Of a stretch of 48,039 nt of DNA, positions 28,817-35,987 are shown piece by piece. The first letter of the stretch is position 1; each line of letters starts with the position of its first letter. Where the stretch lies: NCBI GenBank assembly GCA_001180065.1, contig CVSM01000045.1:1-48039 (forward strand), in the 5' to 3' direction. Origin of the DNA: Candidatus Pelagibacter communis (GTDB taxonomy: Bacteria; Pseudomonadota; Alphaproteobacteria; Pelagibacterales; Pelagibacteraceae). The translations under genes and the position numbers were made by a program. Under the pieces are notes generated by a model. It was given only the letters and a program-made list of their open reading frames with translations, made no database searches and was not told where the DNA came from.

Positions 28817-30347
28817 AAATTTTTATATTACAACACCAATTTATTATCCATCAGCAAAACCCCATATGGGTCATGCTTATTCTAGTATTATTGCAGATTT
28901 TCTTGCAAGATTTAAGAGAATAGATGGTTTTAATGTCAACTTTTTAACTGGAACAGATGAACACGGTCTCAAAATACAAAGAGCAGCTGAAAAGAAAAAA
29001 ATAGAACCACTTAAATTTTGTGATGAAATAAGTCAAACATTTAGAAACCTTTCAAAAACTTTAAATTTAACTAATACTGATTTTATTAGAACTACTGAGG
29101 AACGACATAAGTTGTCAGTTCAGAATTTATGGAATGAACTAAAAAAAAATGATGAAATTTACCTTTCAAAATATTCAGGTTGGTATTCAGTTTCTGATGA
29201 GGCATTTTACTCCGATGATGAAATAGAGGATTTTGAAGGTAATAAACAAGCGATTGTCTCTAAATCAAAAGTGGAATGGGTGGATGAAGAGTCTTATTTT
29301 TTTAGACTATCAAAGTGGGAAAAACCACTACTTGATTATTATGACAATAATCCTGATTTTATATCACCATTATCTAGAAAAAAGGAAGTTATAAGCTTTG
29401 TTAAAGGTGGCCTAAAAGATTTATCAGTAAGTAGAAAGAGTTTTTCTTGGGGTATAAAAGTTCCAGATGATAAAGATCATGTTATATACGTATGGCTAGA
29501 TGCACTTACAAACTATTTAAGCGCAATTAATTACCCTGATAGAGAAAATACCAATTATAAAAAGTTTTGGCCTGCAGATATACATCTTATTGGAAAAGAT
29601 ATTTTAAGATTTCACGCAATTTATTGGCCTGCTTTTTTATTAGCAGCAAATATACCATTACCAAAAAAAGTTTATGGTCATGGATGGATACTTTCTGGTG
29701 ATGAAAAAATGTCAAAATCAAAAGGTAATATTTTAGATCCAATAGAAATAGTTAAAGAGTATGGTATTGATCCACTTAGGTATTATCTTGTTAAGGAAGT
29801 TTCTTTTGGTAATGACGGTAATATATCACAAGAAAGATTAGAAGATTGCATTAATAGTGATTTAGCTAATAATTTTGGAAATCTTTGTCAAAGAGTCACT
29901 ACTTTCGCAATTAAAAACTGTAATGGAAAAATACCTGATCAAATTAAATTTGAAAAAGAGGATTTAAAAATATTAGATATTTTTAAGTCGAACTTAGATT
30001 TGATAAGAAAAAAAATTGATAATCAAGATATTAATTTTTATATAGATTTTATTGTTAATTCTTTATTTGATGCGAATAAATATTTTAATGATCAGGAACC
30101 ATGGAATAAAAAAAAAGATTTGATTAGACTAAATACAATAGTTTATACAACATTAGAAATTGTAAGAAAAATAAGTTACATGCTTTATCCAATAATTCCC
30201 GAGTCTTCTTTAAAAGCTCTTAAGATATTCTCTATAGATGAGAAACAAATAGAATTTTCCTCATTAGAGAATCACAATTATCTTAAAAAGAATATGAATA
30301 TAAATAAAATTGAGATACTTTTTAAAAAAATAGAAAAAAAAAAATGA
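28809..30347 (+). CDS. metG: methionyl-tRNA synthetase
   Basis: Class I methionyl-tRNA synthetase, 512 residues. HIGH is seen as HMGH (residues 19-22) after YYPSAKP, and KMSKS as EKMSKSKGNILDP near residue 298. The connective region (YSVSDEAFYSDDEI) lacks the CxxC zinc knuckles, as in the metal-free MetRS type common in alphaproteobacteria. There is no C-terminal tRNA-binding EMAPII domain. It overlaps holB by eight and tatD by four bases. Confidence 0.96.
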   Translation: MSKNFYITTPIYYPSAKPHMGHAYSSIIADFLARFKRIDGFNVNFLTGTDEHGLKIQRAAEKKKIEPLKFCDEISQTFRNLSKTLNLTNTDFIRTTEERHKLSVQNLWNELKKNDEIYLSKYSGWYSVSDEAFYSDDEIEDFEGNKQAIVSKSKVEWVDEESYFFRLSKWEKPLLDYYDNNPDFISPLSRKKEVISFVKGGLKDLSVSRKSFSWGIKVPDDKDHVIYVWLDALTNYLSAINYPDRENTNYKKFWPADIHLIGKDILRFHAIYWPAFLLAANIPLPKKVYGHGWILSGDEKMSKSKGNILDPIEIVKEYGIDPLRYYLVKEVSFGNDGNISQERLEDCINSDLANNFGNLCQRVTTFAIKNCNGKIPDQIKFEKEDLKILDIFKSNLDLIRKKIDNQDINFYIDFIVNSLFDANKYFNDQEPWNKKKDLIRLNTIVYTTLEIVRKISYMLYPIIPESSLKALKIFSIDEKQIEFSSLENHNYLKKNMNINKIEILFKKIEKKK

Positions 30348-31102
30348 TTGATTCACATTGTCATTTAGATCATGAACCACTTATAAGTAATTTGGATGCT
30401 ATTATTGCTAGATCAAAAGATGCTGGCATAACTAAGATTCTAACAATTTGTACTACTTTAGGTAGTTTTGATAAGATTAAAGAAATCATATATAAAGATA
30501 AGATAATATTTGGTACTTTTGGTATTCACCCTCATGAGGCTAAAAATTATGAAGTCACATCAAATTTTATTATTAATCAAATAAATAATAACAATAAGAT
30601 TATTGGGGTAGGTGAGACAGGATTAGATTTTTATTACAATAACTCTGAAAAAAACCAGCAATTAAAAAGTTTTGAAGAACATATTATTGCAGCAAAAAAA
30701 CTTAATATTCCTTTAATAATACACTCTAGAAATGCAGAAAAAGAAACATTTGAAATTCTAAATAGTTTTAAAAATGATAATCTTAAAATATTAATGCATT
30801 GTTTTACAGGTTCTACAGAATTTGCTCAAAAATTATTAGATTTAAATGCGTTTTTTTCTGCTAGCGGAATTATTACTTTTAAGAAATCGATTTCATTACA
30901 AGAAACTTTTAGCTATATACCTTTAGAAAAATTACTTATTGAAACAGATAGCCCATTTTTATCTCCAGAACCAAATAGAGGTAAAAAAAATGAACCCTCC
31001 TTTATAAAATATACAGCAGAAAAGCTAGCAAATATTAAGAAAATCGATAAACAAGAATTAATAAGTGCAACTACATTAAATTTTAATAAATTGTTTAATT
31101 AA
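30344..31102 (+). CDS. tatD: TatD-family metal-dependent hydrolase/DNase
   Basis: A 252-residue TIM-barrel hydrolase. Metal ligands are seen in IDSHCHLD at the start, the GETGLDFYY glutamate, IIHSRNAE, MHCFTGS and the final ETDSPFLSPEPNRG. The family has 3'-5' exonuclease activity and quality-control roles. Despite its name it is unrelated in role to the TatABC translocase at 5.3-6.5 kb. Confidence 0.94.
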   Translation: MIDSHCHLDHEPLISNLDAIIARSKDAGITKILTICTTLGSFDKIKEIIYKDKIIFGTFGIHPHEAKNYEVTSNFIINQINNNNKIIGVGETGLDFYYNNSEKNQQLKSFEEHIIAAKKLNIPLIIHSRNAEKETFEILNSFKNDNLKILMHCFTGSTEFAQKLLDLNAFFSASGIITFKKSISLQETFSYIPLEKLLIETDSPFLSPEPNRGKKNEPSFIKYTAEKLANIKKIDKQELISATTLNFNKLFN

Positions 31103-31107
31103 ATACA

Positions 31108-32004
31108 GTGGAAATTTATATCAAAATTTTTGAAGTTATTTTCCCTGTTTTTTTTGTAATTGGTGTTGGTTATTATCTTGGTAAAAAAAACCCTAAATTT
31201 GATACAAATTTTATAACTAATTTTGCTGGAAATATTGGTACACCAGCAATGATTTTTTATACAGTTACAACAACAGGAATTACACTTAATATTTTTATTA
31301 ATTATTTCATTTATGCCTTAATTATGATTGGCGGGTTTGCAATAATAGGGCTCTTACTTCTTTTTTTTCTTAGAAAAGATCTAAGTATGGAGCTACCACC
31401 CCTTATACTACCAAATACAGGTAATATGGGAATTCCAATTTGTCTTTTTGCTTATGGAACTCAAGGACTGGGTGTAGCATCTGCCATCGCTTCTGTCATC
31501 ATTTTATTTCATTTCACATTAGGTGTTTTTTTAGCAAAAAAAAGTTTCTCTTTTGATATTTTAATTAAGAGTCCGCCTGTGTATGCAATTATTGTATCTG
31601 TAATTTTTTTATTTTTCAAACTTGAGACGCCTTTATTTCTTGAGAACACGACATTTCTTTTAACCTACGCAACAATTTTCTTAGTATTGATGTCATTAGG
31701 TATCGCTTTGACAAAATTTAAGTTTTCTCTTAAAGATTCAATAATACTTTCTTTTTGTAGAGTTATAATAGGGCCCTTAATTGCTTTTGCTGTGATTTAT
31801 AATTTCAATCTATCCGGATTAGCTGCTGGAGTATTACTTATACAGAGTGCAATGCCTAGTGCAATATTGAATTATCTTGTTGGCAGTATGTATTCACCTA
31901 AAAAAATAGTAGATAGCGTTGCAAGCACCATTGTTGTTTCAACTCTTATGTCCTTTATAACTATTCCAATTGTTGTATTCTTTGCTTTAAAATACTTTAA
32001 TTAA
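31108..32004 (+). CDS. AEC (auxin efflux carrier) family transporter
   Basis: A 298-residue membrane protein with about ten helices in two halves. GVGYYLGKK, the NIGTPAMIF kink, and LPNTGNMGIPICLFAYG are characteristic of the AEC (Mem_trans) family, which exports or takes up small organic acids. The start codon is GTG, five bases after tatD. The ligand is unknown. Confidence 0.85.
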   Translation: MEIYIKIFEVIFPVFFVIGVGYYLGKKNPKFDTNFITNFAGNIGTPAMIFYTVTTTGITLNIFINYFIYALIMIGGFAIIGLLLLFFLRKDLSMELPPLILPNTGNMGIPICLFAYGTQGLGVASAIASVIILFHFTLGVFLAKKSFSFDILIKSPPVYAIIVSVIFLFFKLETPLFLENTTFLLTYATIFLVLMSLGIALTKFKFSLKDSIILSFCRVIIGPLIAFAVIYNFNLSGLAAGVLLIQSAMPSAILNYLVGSMYSPKKIVDSVASTIVVSTLMSFITIPIVVFFALKYFN

Positions 32005-32024
32005 TCTATATCCTTCTTATAAAA

Positions 32025-32876
32025 ATGAAGGCTATAACTTTTAATCTATTGGCATGGGTAATGCTTCCAATAATGGATGGATTTGCAAAATATTTAAGTG
32101 CAGATCTTCCTGTATTACAAATTACATGGGCAAGATATTTTTTTACAGTTGCTTTCACTTTACCAATTATGTTTTTCTTTTTTCGAAAAAATCTCTTATG
32201 GACGGATAAACCCAAATTGCAATTCATTAGAGGTTTAATTCTTTTAACTGCTAATATTTGTTTCTTTTATGCAATTTCAATTATTTCTTTAGCAAAAGCA
32301 TTAACTCTAGCCTTTGTTGCTCCGTTAATTGTTACAGCTTTTTCACCAGTTTTTTTAGGCGAGAAGGTAGGATTTAGAAGATGGTCTGCAGTAATTATTG
32401 GTTTTATAGGTTCTTTAGTTGTTATAAGACCAGGATTTGTTGAAATTAATTTAGCAAGTATAGCTGCTCTTGGAACAGGTGTAATGTATGGGTTTTATTT
32501 GATCATTACTCGTAAACTAAGTACTTCAGACAATCCTTTATTAACTTTATTATTAACTGGTGTAGTAGGGGCCATAATTATATCCACTGTAATGCCATTT
32601 GTTTGGGTCAAACCTAGCTTAAATCAGTGGTCTATGATGGCTGCGATAGGTATATTTGCCTGTATTGGGCATTTATTTTTAATATTGTCTCTCAAATATG
32701 CTGATGCGTCTAAATTAGCTCCATTTAGCTACTTTGAGATTATCACAAACATTATTATAGGTTATTATTTCTTTAGTGATTTTCCTGATAATTGGACTTT
32801 TTTAGGCTTATTTATTATAGTATTAAGCGGCATTTACATTTCAAGAAGAGAGAACTTAGTAAAAAAAGTTAAATAA
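32025..32876 (+). CDS. EamA-family (DMT) transporter
   Basis: A 283-residue, ten-helix drug/metabolite transporter with two EamA repeats. The first is ALTLAFVAPLIVTAFSPVFLGEKV and the second contains LKYADASKLAPFSYFEIITN. It is separate in sequence from the RarD-like transporter upstream. It is the last gene before the gene-poor accessory region and has no visible terminator. Confidence 0.85.
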   Translation: MKAITFNLLAWVMLPIMDGFAKYLSADLPVLQITWARYFFTVAFTLPIMFFFFRKNLLWTDKPKLQFIRGLILLTANICFFYAISIISLAKALTLAFVAPLIVTAFSPVFLGEKVGFRRWSAVIIGFIGSLVVIRPGFVEINLASIAALGTGVMYGFYLIITRKLSTSDNPLLTLLLTGVVGAIIISTVMPFVWVKPSLNQWSMMAAIGIFACIGHLFLILSLKYADASKLAPFSYFEIITNIIIGYYFFSDFPDNWTFLGLFIIVLSGIYISRRENLVKKVK

Positions 32877-33109
32877 TAGGTATTATTTATTTACTATTTT
32901 CTAAAGTATTACATTAAGTAATATATATAAACTATTGTATTTATTGCATTTTTTAAATTTATTTAATTTTATGATTTTTTATATTATTTGATATTAAATC
33001 AACACATATATATTTAAAAAAAGTTAAAATTTTGGAATATAACGAAAAAAATCAAATAATCTTTAAAATAAAGGTTTTTTTAGCAATTCTGGATAATAAT
33101 TTCCTTTAA
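32877..33109. other. AT-rich intergenic stretch without a gene
   Basis: Together with the island that follows, this makes a 451-base gap between the EamA transporter and ogt. This part is almost entirely A and T, with no open frame of note and no clear hairpin-plus-U-run. It probably holds only the end of the transporter transcript. Confidence 0.6.
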
Positions 33110-33240
33110 AATGGGGGAGGCCAAAAGCATTGATACAGTTGAATAGTAGAGCGATGCGCTAATCGAATATACCATTTAAACGCCCATAGAGGGGTCTATT
33201 TTAGGTATAGTCTCATTTAAGGTACAACTGAAGCGTGAAT
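33110..33240. other. GC-enriched, foldable intergenic island
   Basis: A direct count gives 53 G/C in the 130 bases 33111-33240, well above the flanks. The stretch can fold as a three-way junction. CAGTTG (33136-33141) pairs with CAACTG (33225-33230). Inside lie a CGAT/ATCG hairpin (33152-33165) and a TATACC/GGTATA stem (33168-33173 with 33204-33209) capped by CCC/GGG. No pairing reveals the strand. A part of it (33122-33153, plus) resembles minus-strand 33694-33720 in the ogt leader. Possible structured RNA, recombination site or relic; no gene fits. Confidence 0.35.
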
Positions 33241-33305
33241 TAAATTATTTAGGAAAAAAATACAATAAAAGGGTGAAAAGTATTGATTTTACTAACTTTT
33301 TTAAC

Positions 33306-33329
33306 TTAAAAAAGCCTCAAAATGGGGCT
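33306..33329 (-). terminator. intrinsic terminator of ogt
   Basis: On the minus strand AGCCCC and GAGGCT form a six-pair stem (one G.U) around ATTTT, followed directly by six T. The TAG stop of ogt lies in the 5' arm of the stem. This is a compact, convincing rho-independent terminator. Confidence 0.75.
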
Positions 33330-33603
33330 AAATGGCTACATTTTCAGATCTAAGTAATTTGAGCTTTTTCTTAATTCCACCTCTTCCAGAGTAGCCTCCA
33401 AGGCTCCCATCAGACTTAATTACTCTGTGACAGGGTATTTTTGGGGCATAAGGGTTTTTAGCACAAGCATTAGCCACAGCACGTGCTGATTTCGGGCTTT
33501 TTATGCTTATTGCAACTTGTTTATAGGTCTTAACTTGGCCTTTTGGTATACTTTTTAAGTATCTCCAAACTTTTAATTGAAATTTTGTACCTTTGAGTGT
33601 CAT
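33328..33603 (-). CDS. minimal O6-alkylguanine/MGMT-type DNA methyltransferase
   Basis: A 91-residue protein consisting only of the C-terminal domain of the Ogt/Ada/MGMT family, which removes alkyl groups from guanine O6 by suicide transfer. The active cysteine is Cys58 in IPCHRV, with the helix-turn-helix RAVANACAKNPYAPK before it and GGYSGRGGIKKKLKLL after it. The frame stays open to an ATG at 33687, but those 28 codons run through a strong RNA hairpin and look non-native, so the ATG at 33603 is chosen. GC is visibly higher than in the neighbours, suggesting transfer. A structured leader precedes it and an intrinsic terminator follows. Confidence 0.85.
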   Translation of the reverse strand: MTLKGTKFQLKVWRYLKSIPKGQVKTYKQVAISIKSPKSARAVANACAKNPYAPKIPCHRVIKSDGSLGGYSGRGGIKKKLKLLRSENVAI

Positions 33604-33608
33604 TTGAG

Positions 33609-33786
33609 AAAAAAACCCCTGTTTCCTTGCACTTTTAAAGGTGCAAAGAACAGTTGTTTTGGCACGTCGTTGATGCGCTACCGCCATGCCACCCGCTCTA
33701 CATGTTCAGCGATGCTTTGCAGAGCTTTCTGCCCCCTGGAATTGTACCTCTCGGCTTTTGTCCAATTGGCCAGTTAAGAGTTGCCC
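33609..33786 (-). ncRNA. GC-rich structured leader or small RNA upstream of ogt
   Basis: In 33661-33780, 66 of 120 bases are G/C. On the minus strand the region folds into consecutive helices. The first is CUGG..CCAG with AAUUG/CAAUU and a GCC-GAGA-GGU tip (33736-33773). The second is GCUCUGCA/UGUAGAGC (33695-33725), the third GGCAUG/CGUGCC (33661-33690), and the last a 13-pair hairpin (33619-33653). That last hairpin is followed by GGG and seven U. Each helix contains a G.U pair on the minus strand that would be an A.C mismatch on the plus strand, so the minus strand is the likely RNA. The U-run ends five bases before the ogt ATG, the layout of a terminator-type regulatory leader. It could also be an independent small RNA. 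It matches no RNA class I know. Confidence 0.6.
33619..33653 (-). terminator. terminator-like hairpin just before the ogt start
   Basis: A 13-pair stem (CUGUUCUUUGCAC with its complement, one bulged A and one U.G) closes an eight-base loop. GGG and U7 (33609-33615) follow. If it forms, transcription would end about six bases before the ogt start codon. It would serve either as the end of a small RNA or as an attenuator. Confidence 0.6.
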
Positions 33787-33888
33787 CTTAATTCATAATC
33801 AATATAACAAGTTAAGATAAAAAGGGGTATCACTAAATAGTTGTTTTTTTTTTATATTAGTGCTTTTTGTGAATTACGGTGATAACTT

Positions 33889-34062
33889 TTATTTGGTTAA
33901 TAAAATCAAATAACTAACAAAAAATATAATTGCCATTATAGACAAGAAAATTGTGTTGAAGCTTTTTCCTGTGTTTCGATATTGAATAATGGTTAAAATA
34001 ACAAAACCAATTGAACTAATTAAAAACCATGCAGCAGGAATTTCTCCATCTATTGAACCCAT
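33889..34062 (-). CDS. 57-residue two-helix membrane protein
   Basis: An ATG-to-TAA frame whose product has a short acidic start (MGSIDGEIPAA), a first hydrophobic helix (about residues 12-26), a polar loop with QYRNTGKSFN, and a second helix (about 38-55). The composition is that of a real inner-membrane protein. The frame has a sharp start 81 bases from the divergent recombinase gene. No Shine-Dalgarno is visible. I do not recognise the family. It lies between the recombinase and the ogt leader, on the same strand as ogt, and may be cargo of the same accessory segment. Confidence 0.6.
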   Translation of the reverse strand: MGSIDGEIPAAWFLISSIGFVILTIIQYRNTGKSFNTIFLSIMAIIFFVSYLILLTK

Positions 34063-34081
34063 AATTTTTTAATTTAAACTA

Positions 34082-34132
34082 TTGACATTAAAAATCACTT
34101 GATATATTACTAATGATAATTAATTGTTATCA
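34082..34132 (+). promoter_or_regulatory. candidate promoter and operator-like dyad of the recombinase
   Basis: TTGACA at 34082 and TATATT at 34103 (15-base spacing, shorter than ideal) could drive the recombinase. A perfect dyad TGATAA-N7-TTATCA spans 34114-34132, where the transcript would start, so a bound protein would block transcription. A single TGATAA half-site recurs at 33880. Confidence 0.35.
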
Positions 34133-34143
34133 ATAGTAATTAT

Positions 34144-35097
34144 ATGAATGAGTTAACTACAGATCTAAAATCACTTCATGAGGCGACTTTAAATAACCTT
34201 AAAAGTTCTAAGGCAAATAACACTCTTAGAGCCTATAAATCAGATTTTAGAGATTTCGCGGCTTTCTGTGCTAAACACAGCTTAAATTCTTTGCCAACAG
34301 AGGCGAAAATAGTTTCATTATACTTAACTCACCTCTCTAAAAATTCAAAAATTAGCACATTACGAAGAAGACTTGTATCAATTAGTATGGTTCATAAATT
34401 AAAAGGCCATTATTTAGATACAAAACATCCAATTATTGTTGAAAATTTAATGGGTATAAAAAGAGTTAAAGGTAGCATTCAAAAAGGAAAAAAACCTATA
34501 TTAATCAGTCATTTAAAAACAATAATTAATGTAATAGATCAACAAAAAACTGAGGAAGTTAAGAAGTTAAGAGATAAATCAATTATCTTAGTAGGTTTTG
34601 GAGGTGGTTTTAGAAGAACTGAACTCATTTCAATTGATTATGAGGATTTAGATTTTGTATCTGAAGGGGTAAAAATTAATATTAAAAGATCAAAAACTGA
34701 TCAATTTGGTGAAGGAATGATTAAAGGACTGCCCTACTTCAATAATAAAATTTACTGCCCAGTTATAAATCTTAAAAAATGGTTAGAAATTTCAAAAATT
34801 AAATCTGGACCTATTTTTAGAAGATTTGCTAAAGGTTCAGCCTTAACAGAAAAAAGATTAACTGACCAATCTGTAGTTTTGTTAATTAAAGAATATCTAA
34901 ATCTTGCAGGAATTGAGAATAAAAACTTTGCTGGGCATAGCTTAAGATCAGGTTTTGCAACTGTGGCAGCGGAGTCAGGGGCTGATGAACGTAGTATTAT
35001 GGCAATGACTGGTCATAAAACAACACAGATGGTAAGAAGATACATAAGAGAAGCCAATATATTCAAAAATAACGCACTTAATAAAATAGAAATTTAA
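34144..35097 (+). CDS. tyrosine recombinase / phage-type integrase
   Basis: A 317-residue XerC/D-like site-specific recombinase. The N-terminal SAM-like core-binding domain covers about residues 1-100. The catalytic set is complete: Arg157 in GGFRRTEL, Lys in KRSKTDQ, His265 and Arg268 in HSLR, His291 in TGHKT, and the nucleophile Tyr300 in RRYIRE. It is not a chromosome-dimer Xer by context, since it stands alone beside accessory genes. It probably moved or rearranges this region. It meets the fucosyltransferase-like gene tail-to-tail with four bases of overlap. Confidence 0.92.
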   Translation: MNELTTDLKSLHEATLNNLKSSKANNTLRAYKSDFRDFAAFCAKHSLNSLPTEAKIVSLYLTHLSKNSKISTLRRRLVSISMVHKLKGHYLDTKHPIIVENLMGIKRVKGSIQKGKKPILISHLKTIINVIDQQKTEEVKKLRDKSIILVGFGGGFRRTELISIDYEDLDFVSEGVKINIKRSKTDQFGEGMIKGLPYFNNKIYCPVINLKKWLEISKIKSGPIFRRFAKGSALTEKRLTDQSVVLLIKEYLNLAGIENKNFAGHSLRSGFATVAAESGADERSIMAMTGHKTTQMVRRYIREANIFKNNALNKIEI

Positions 35098-35987
35098 ATT
35101 GAAATCCAACTTTTAGGCCAAAAATCAAAATTGTTAGATGGATTGATATCATTTGGCCTTAAACAGATTTTGTTTTTATTATGATTTAACCATGCTCCCC
35201 ACCAGTGAAAAGGCGTTGGTCCTACTATGAAATGTTTAGCGTGTATGAAAAGATTAAAATCATTTAATGATTTGTTTTTTTTATTTTCAATAAAAATAAA
35301 ATCTTTTTCATTAAAATAATATCTTAAATTTTGAAAATCATTTGACCAAATAAAAAAAACAGGTTTATCAATTTTTTTTTTAAAAAGTGAAACAGATCTT
35401 TTAATATAATTGATTGTATTTTGTGTAAATTGATTTGACTTTTTATTATCTTTGATTTTACCCTCAGAATATCTATTTTGTCTAATACATATTGAAACTG
35501 AATTTTCTTTTTTTAATAAATTAATATATTTGTTTGTATTATCAAGATAATCATCCTTTATTAAAAGTTGTTTTTTAAGATCATTTGAATAATCAATAAA
35601 ATATTTCTCACTTTGAAAATATCCTTCTGTAAATAATTTATTTGAAAATTTATAATTAGAAAAATCATTATATACTGTTGACTTGTCACTATTTATTTTT
35701 TCTAAATAAAAATATTTATATGTTTTAAACGTATCCATAAACTTTAATATTTTTCTTTTAAAATCTTTTGGGTAAGTATCAAATTTATCGTTATTATCAC
35801 AAATTTGTGTTGGTATTTTAAATTTATCTAATTCATAATTTCTTAATCTGTTTTTTGTTTTAAAATAACCTGATGTATTGTCTATTTGTAGATCATAACC
35901 TAATTTTTTTGACAAACTATAAGCATGTGAATACATAAATAATTGATTACCAAGACCTTCAGCTATTCGAACTATTATTTTTTTCAT
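35094..35987 (-). CDS. GT11-family (alpha-1,2-fucosyltransferase-like) glycosyltransferase
   Basis: A 297-residue protein starting with RIAEGLGNQLFMYSHAYSL, the classic GT11 opening. Later family blocks are FFIWSNDFQNL and FIVGPTPFHWWGAWLN. The donor-binding motif that usually reads HxRRGDY is altered to CIRQNRYSE, so donor or activity may differ. It is the last gene of an operon of glycosyltransferases, overlapping the GT2 gene by four bases. It is likely to decorate a surface polysaccharide. Confidence 0.82.
   Translation of the reverse strand: MKKIIVRIAEGLGNQLFMYSHAYSLSKKLGYDLQIDNTSGYFKTKNRLRNYELDKFKIPTQICDNNDKFDTYPKDFKRKILKFMDTFKTYKYFYLEKINSDKSTVYNDFSNYKFSNKLFTEGYFQSEKYFIDYSNDLKKQLLIKDDYLDNTNKYINLLKKENSVSICIRQNRYSEGKIKDNKKSNQFTQNTINYIKRSVSLFKKKIDKPVFFIWSNDFQNLRYYFNEKDFIFIENKKNKSLNDFNLFIHAKHFIVGPTPFHWWGAWLNHNKNKICLRPNDINPSNNFDFWPKSWISI

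Noticed and set aside
33109-33160. Plus-strand reading WGRPKALIQLNSRAMR, reminiscent of the helix-turn-helix of serine recombinases.
   Set aside because: Only 16 codons, with no further similarity on either side.
33604-33687. A 28-residue N-terminal extension of the alkyltransferase (MAVAHQRRAK...).
   Set aside because: The codons run through the terminator-like hairpin and U-run. The residues do not resemble the family, and the ATG at 33603 gives a natural domain start.
33678-33773. A 31-codon open stretch on the minus strand (ANWTKAERYNSRG...) that looks protein-like.
   Set aside because: It has no ATG, GTG or TTG start, ends in TAG, and overlaps the RNA helices. GC-rich DNA lacks stops by chance over this length, though a gene relic cannot be excluded.
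33577-33777. A 66-codon plus-strand open frame across the ogt leader.
   Set aside because: Composition is unlike any family I know, it covers the hairpins, and it is antisense to the RNA strand favoured by the G.U pairs.
33609-33786. Identity as tmRNA (two-piece alphaproteobacterial type), RNase P RNA, SRP RNA or 6S RNA.
   Set aside because: No tag frame or T-loop with CCA, no RNase P core sequences, no SRP tetraloop domain and no single long rod with a central bubble.
32877-34143. A duplicated end of tRNA-Glu as an attachment site for the recombinase.
   Set aside because: I looked for its acceptor and T-arm sequence in the gene-poor region and found no convincing copy.
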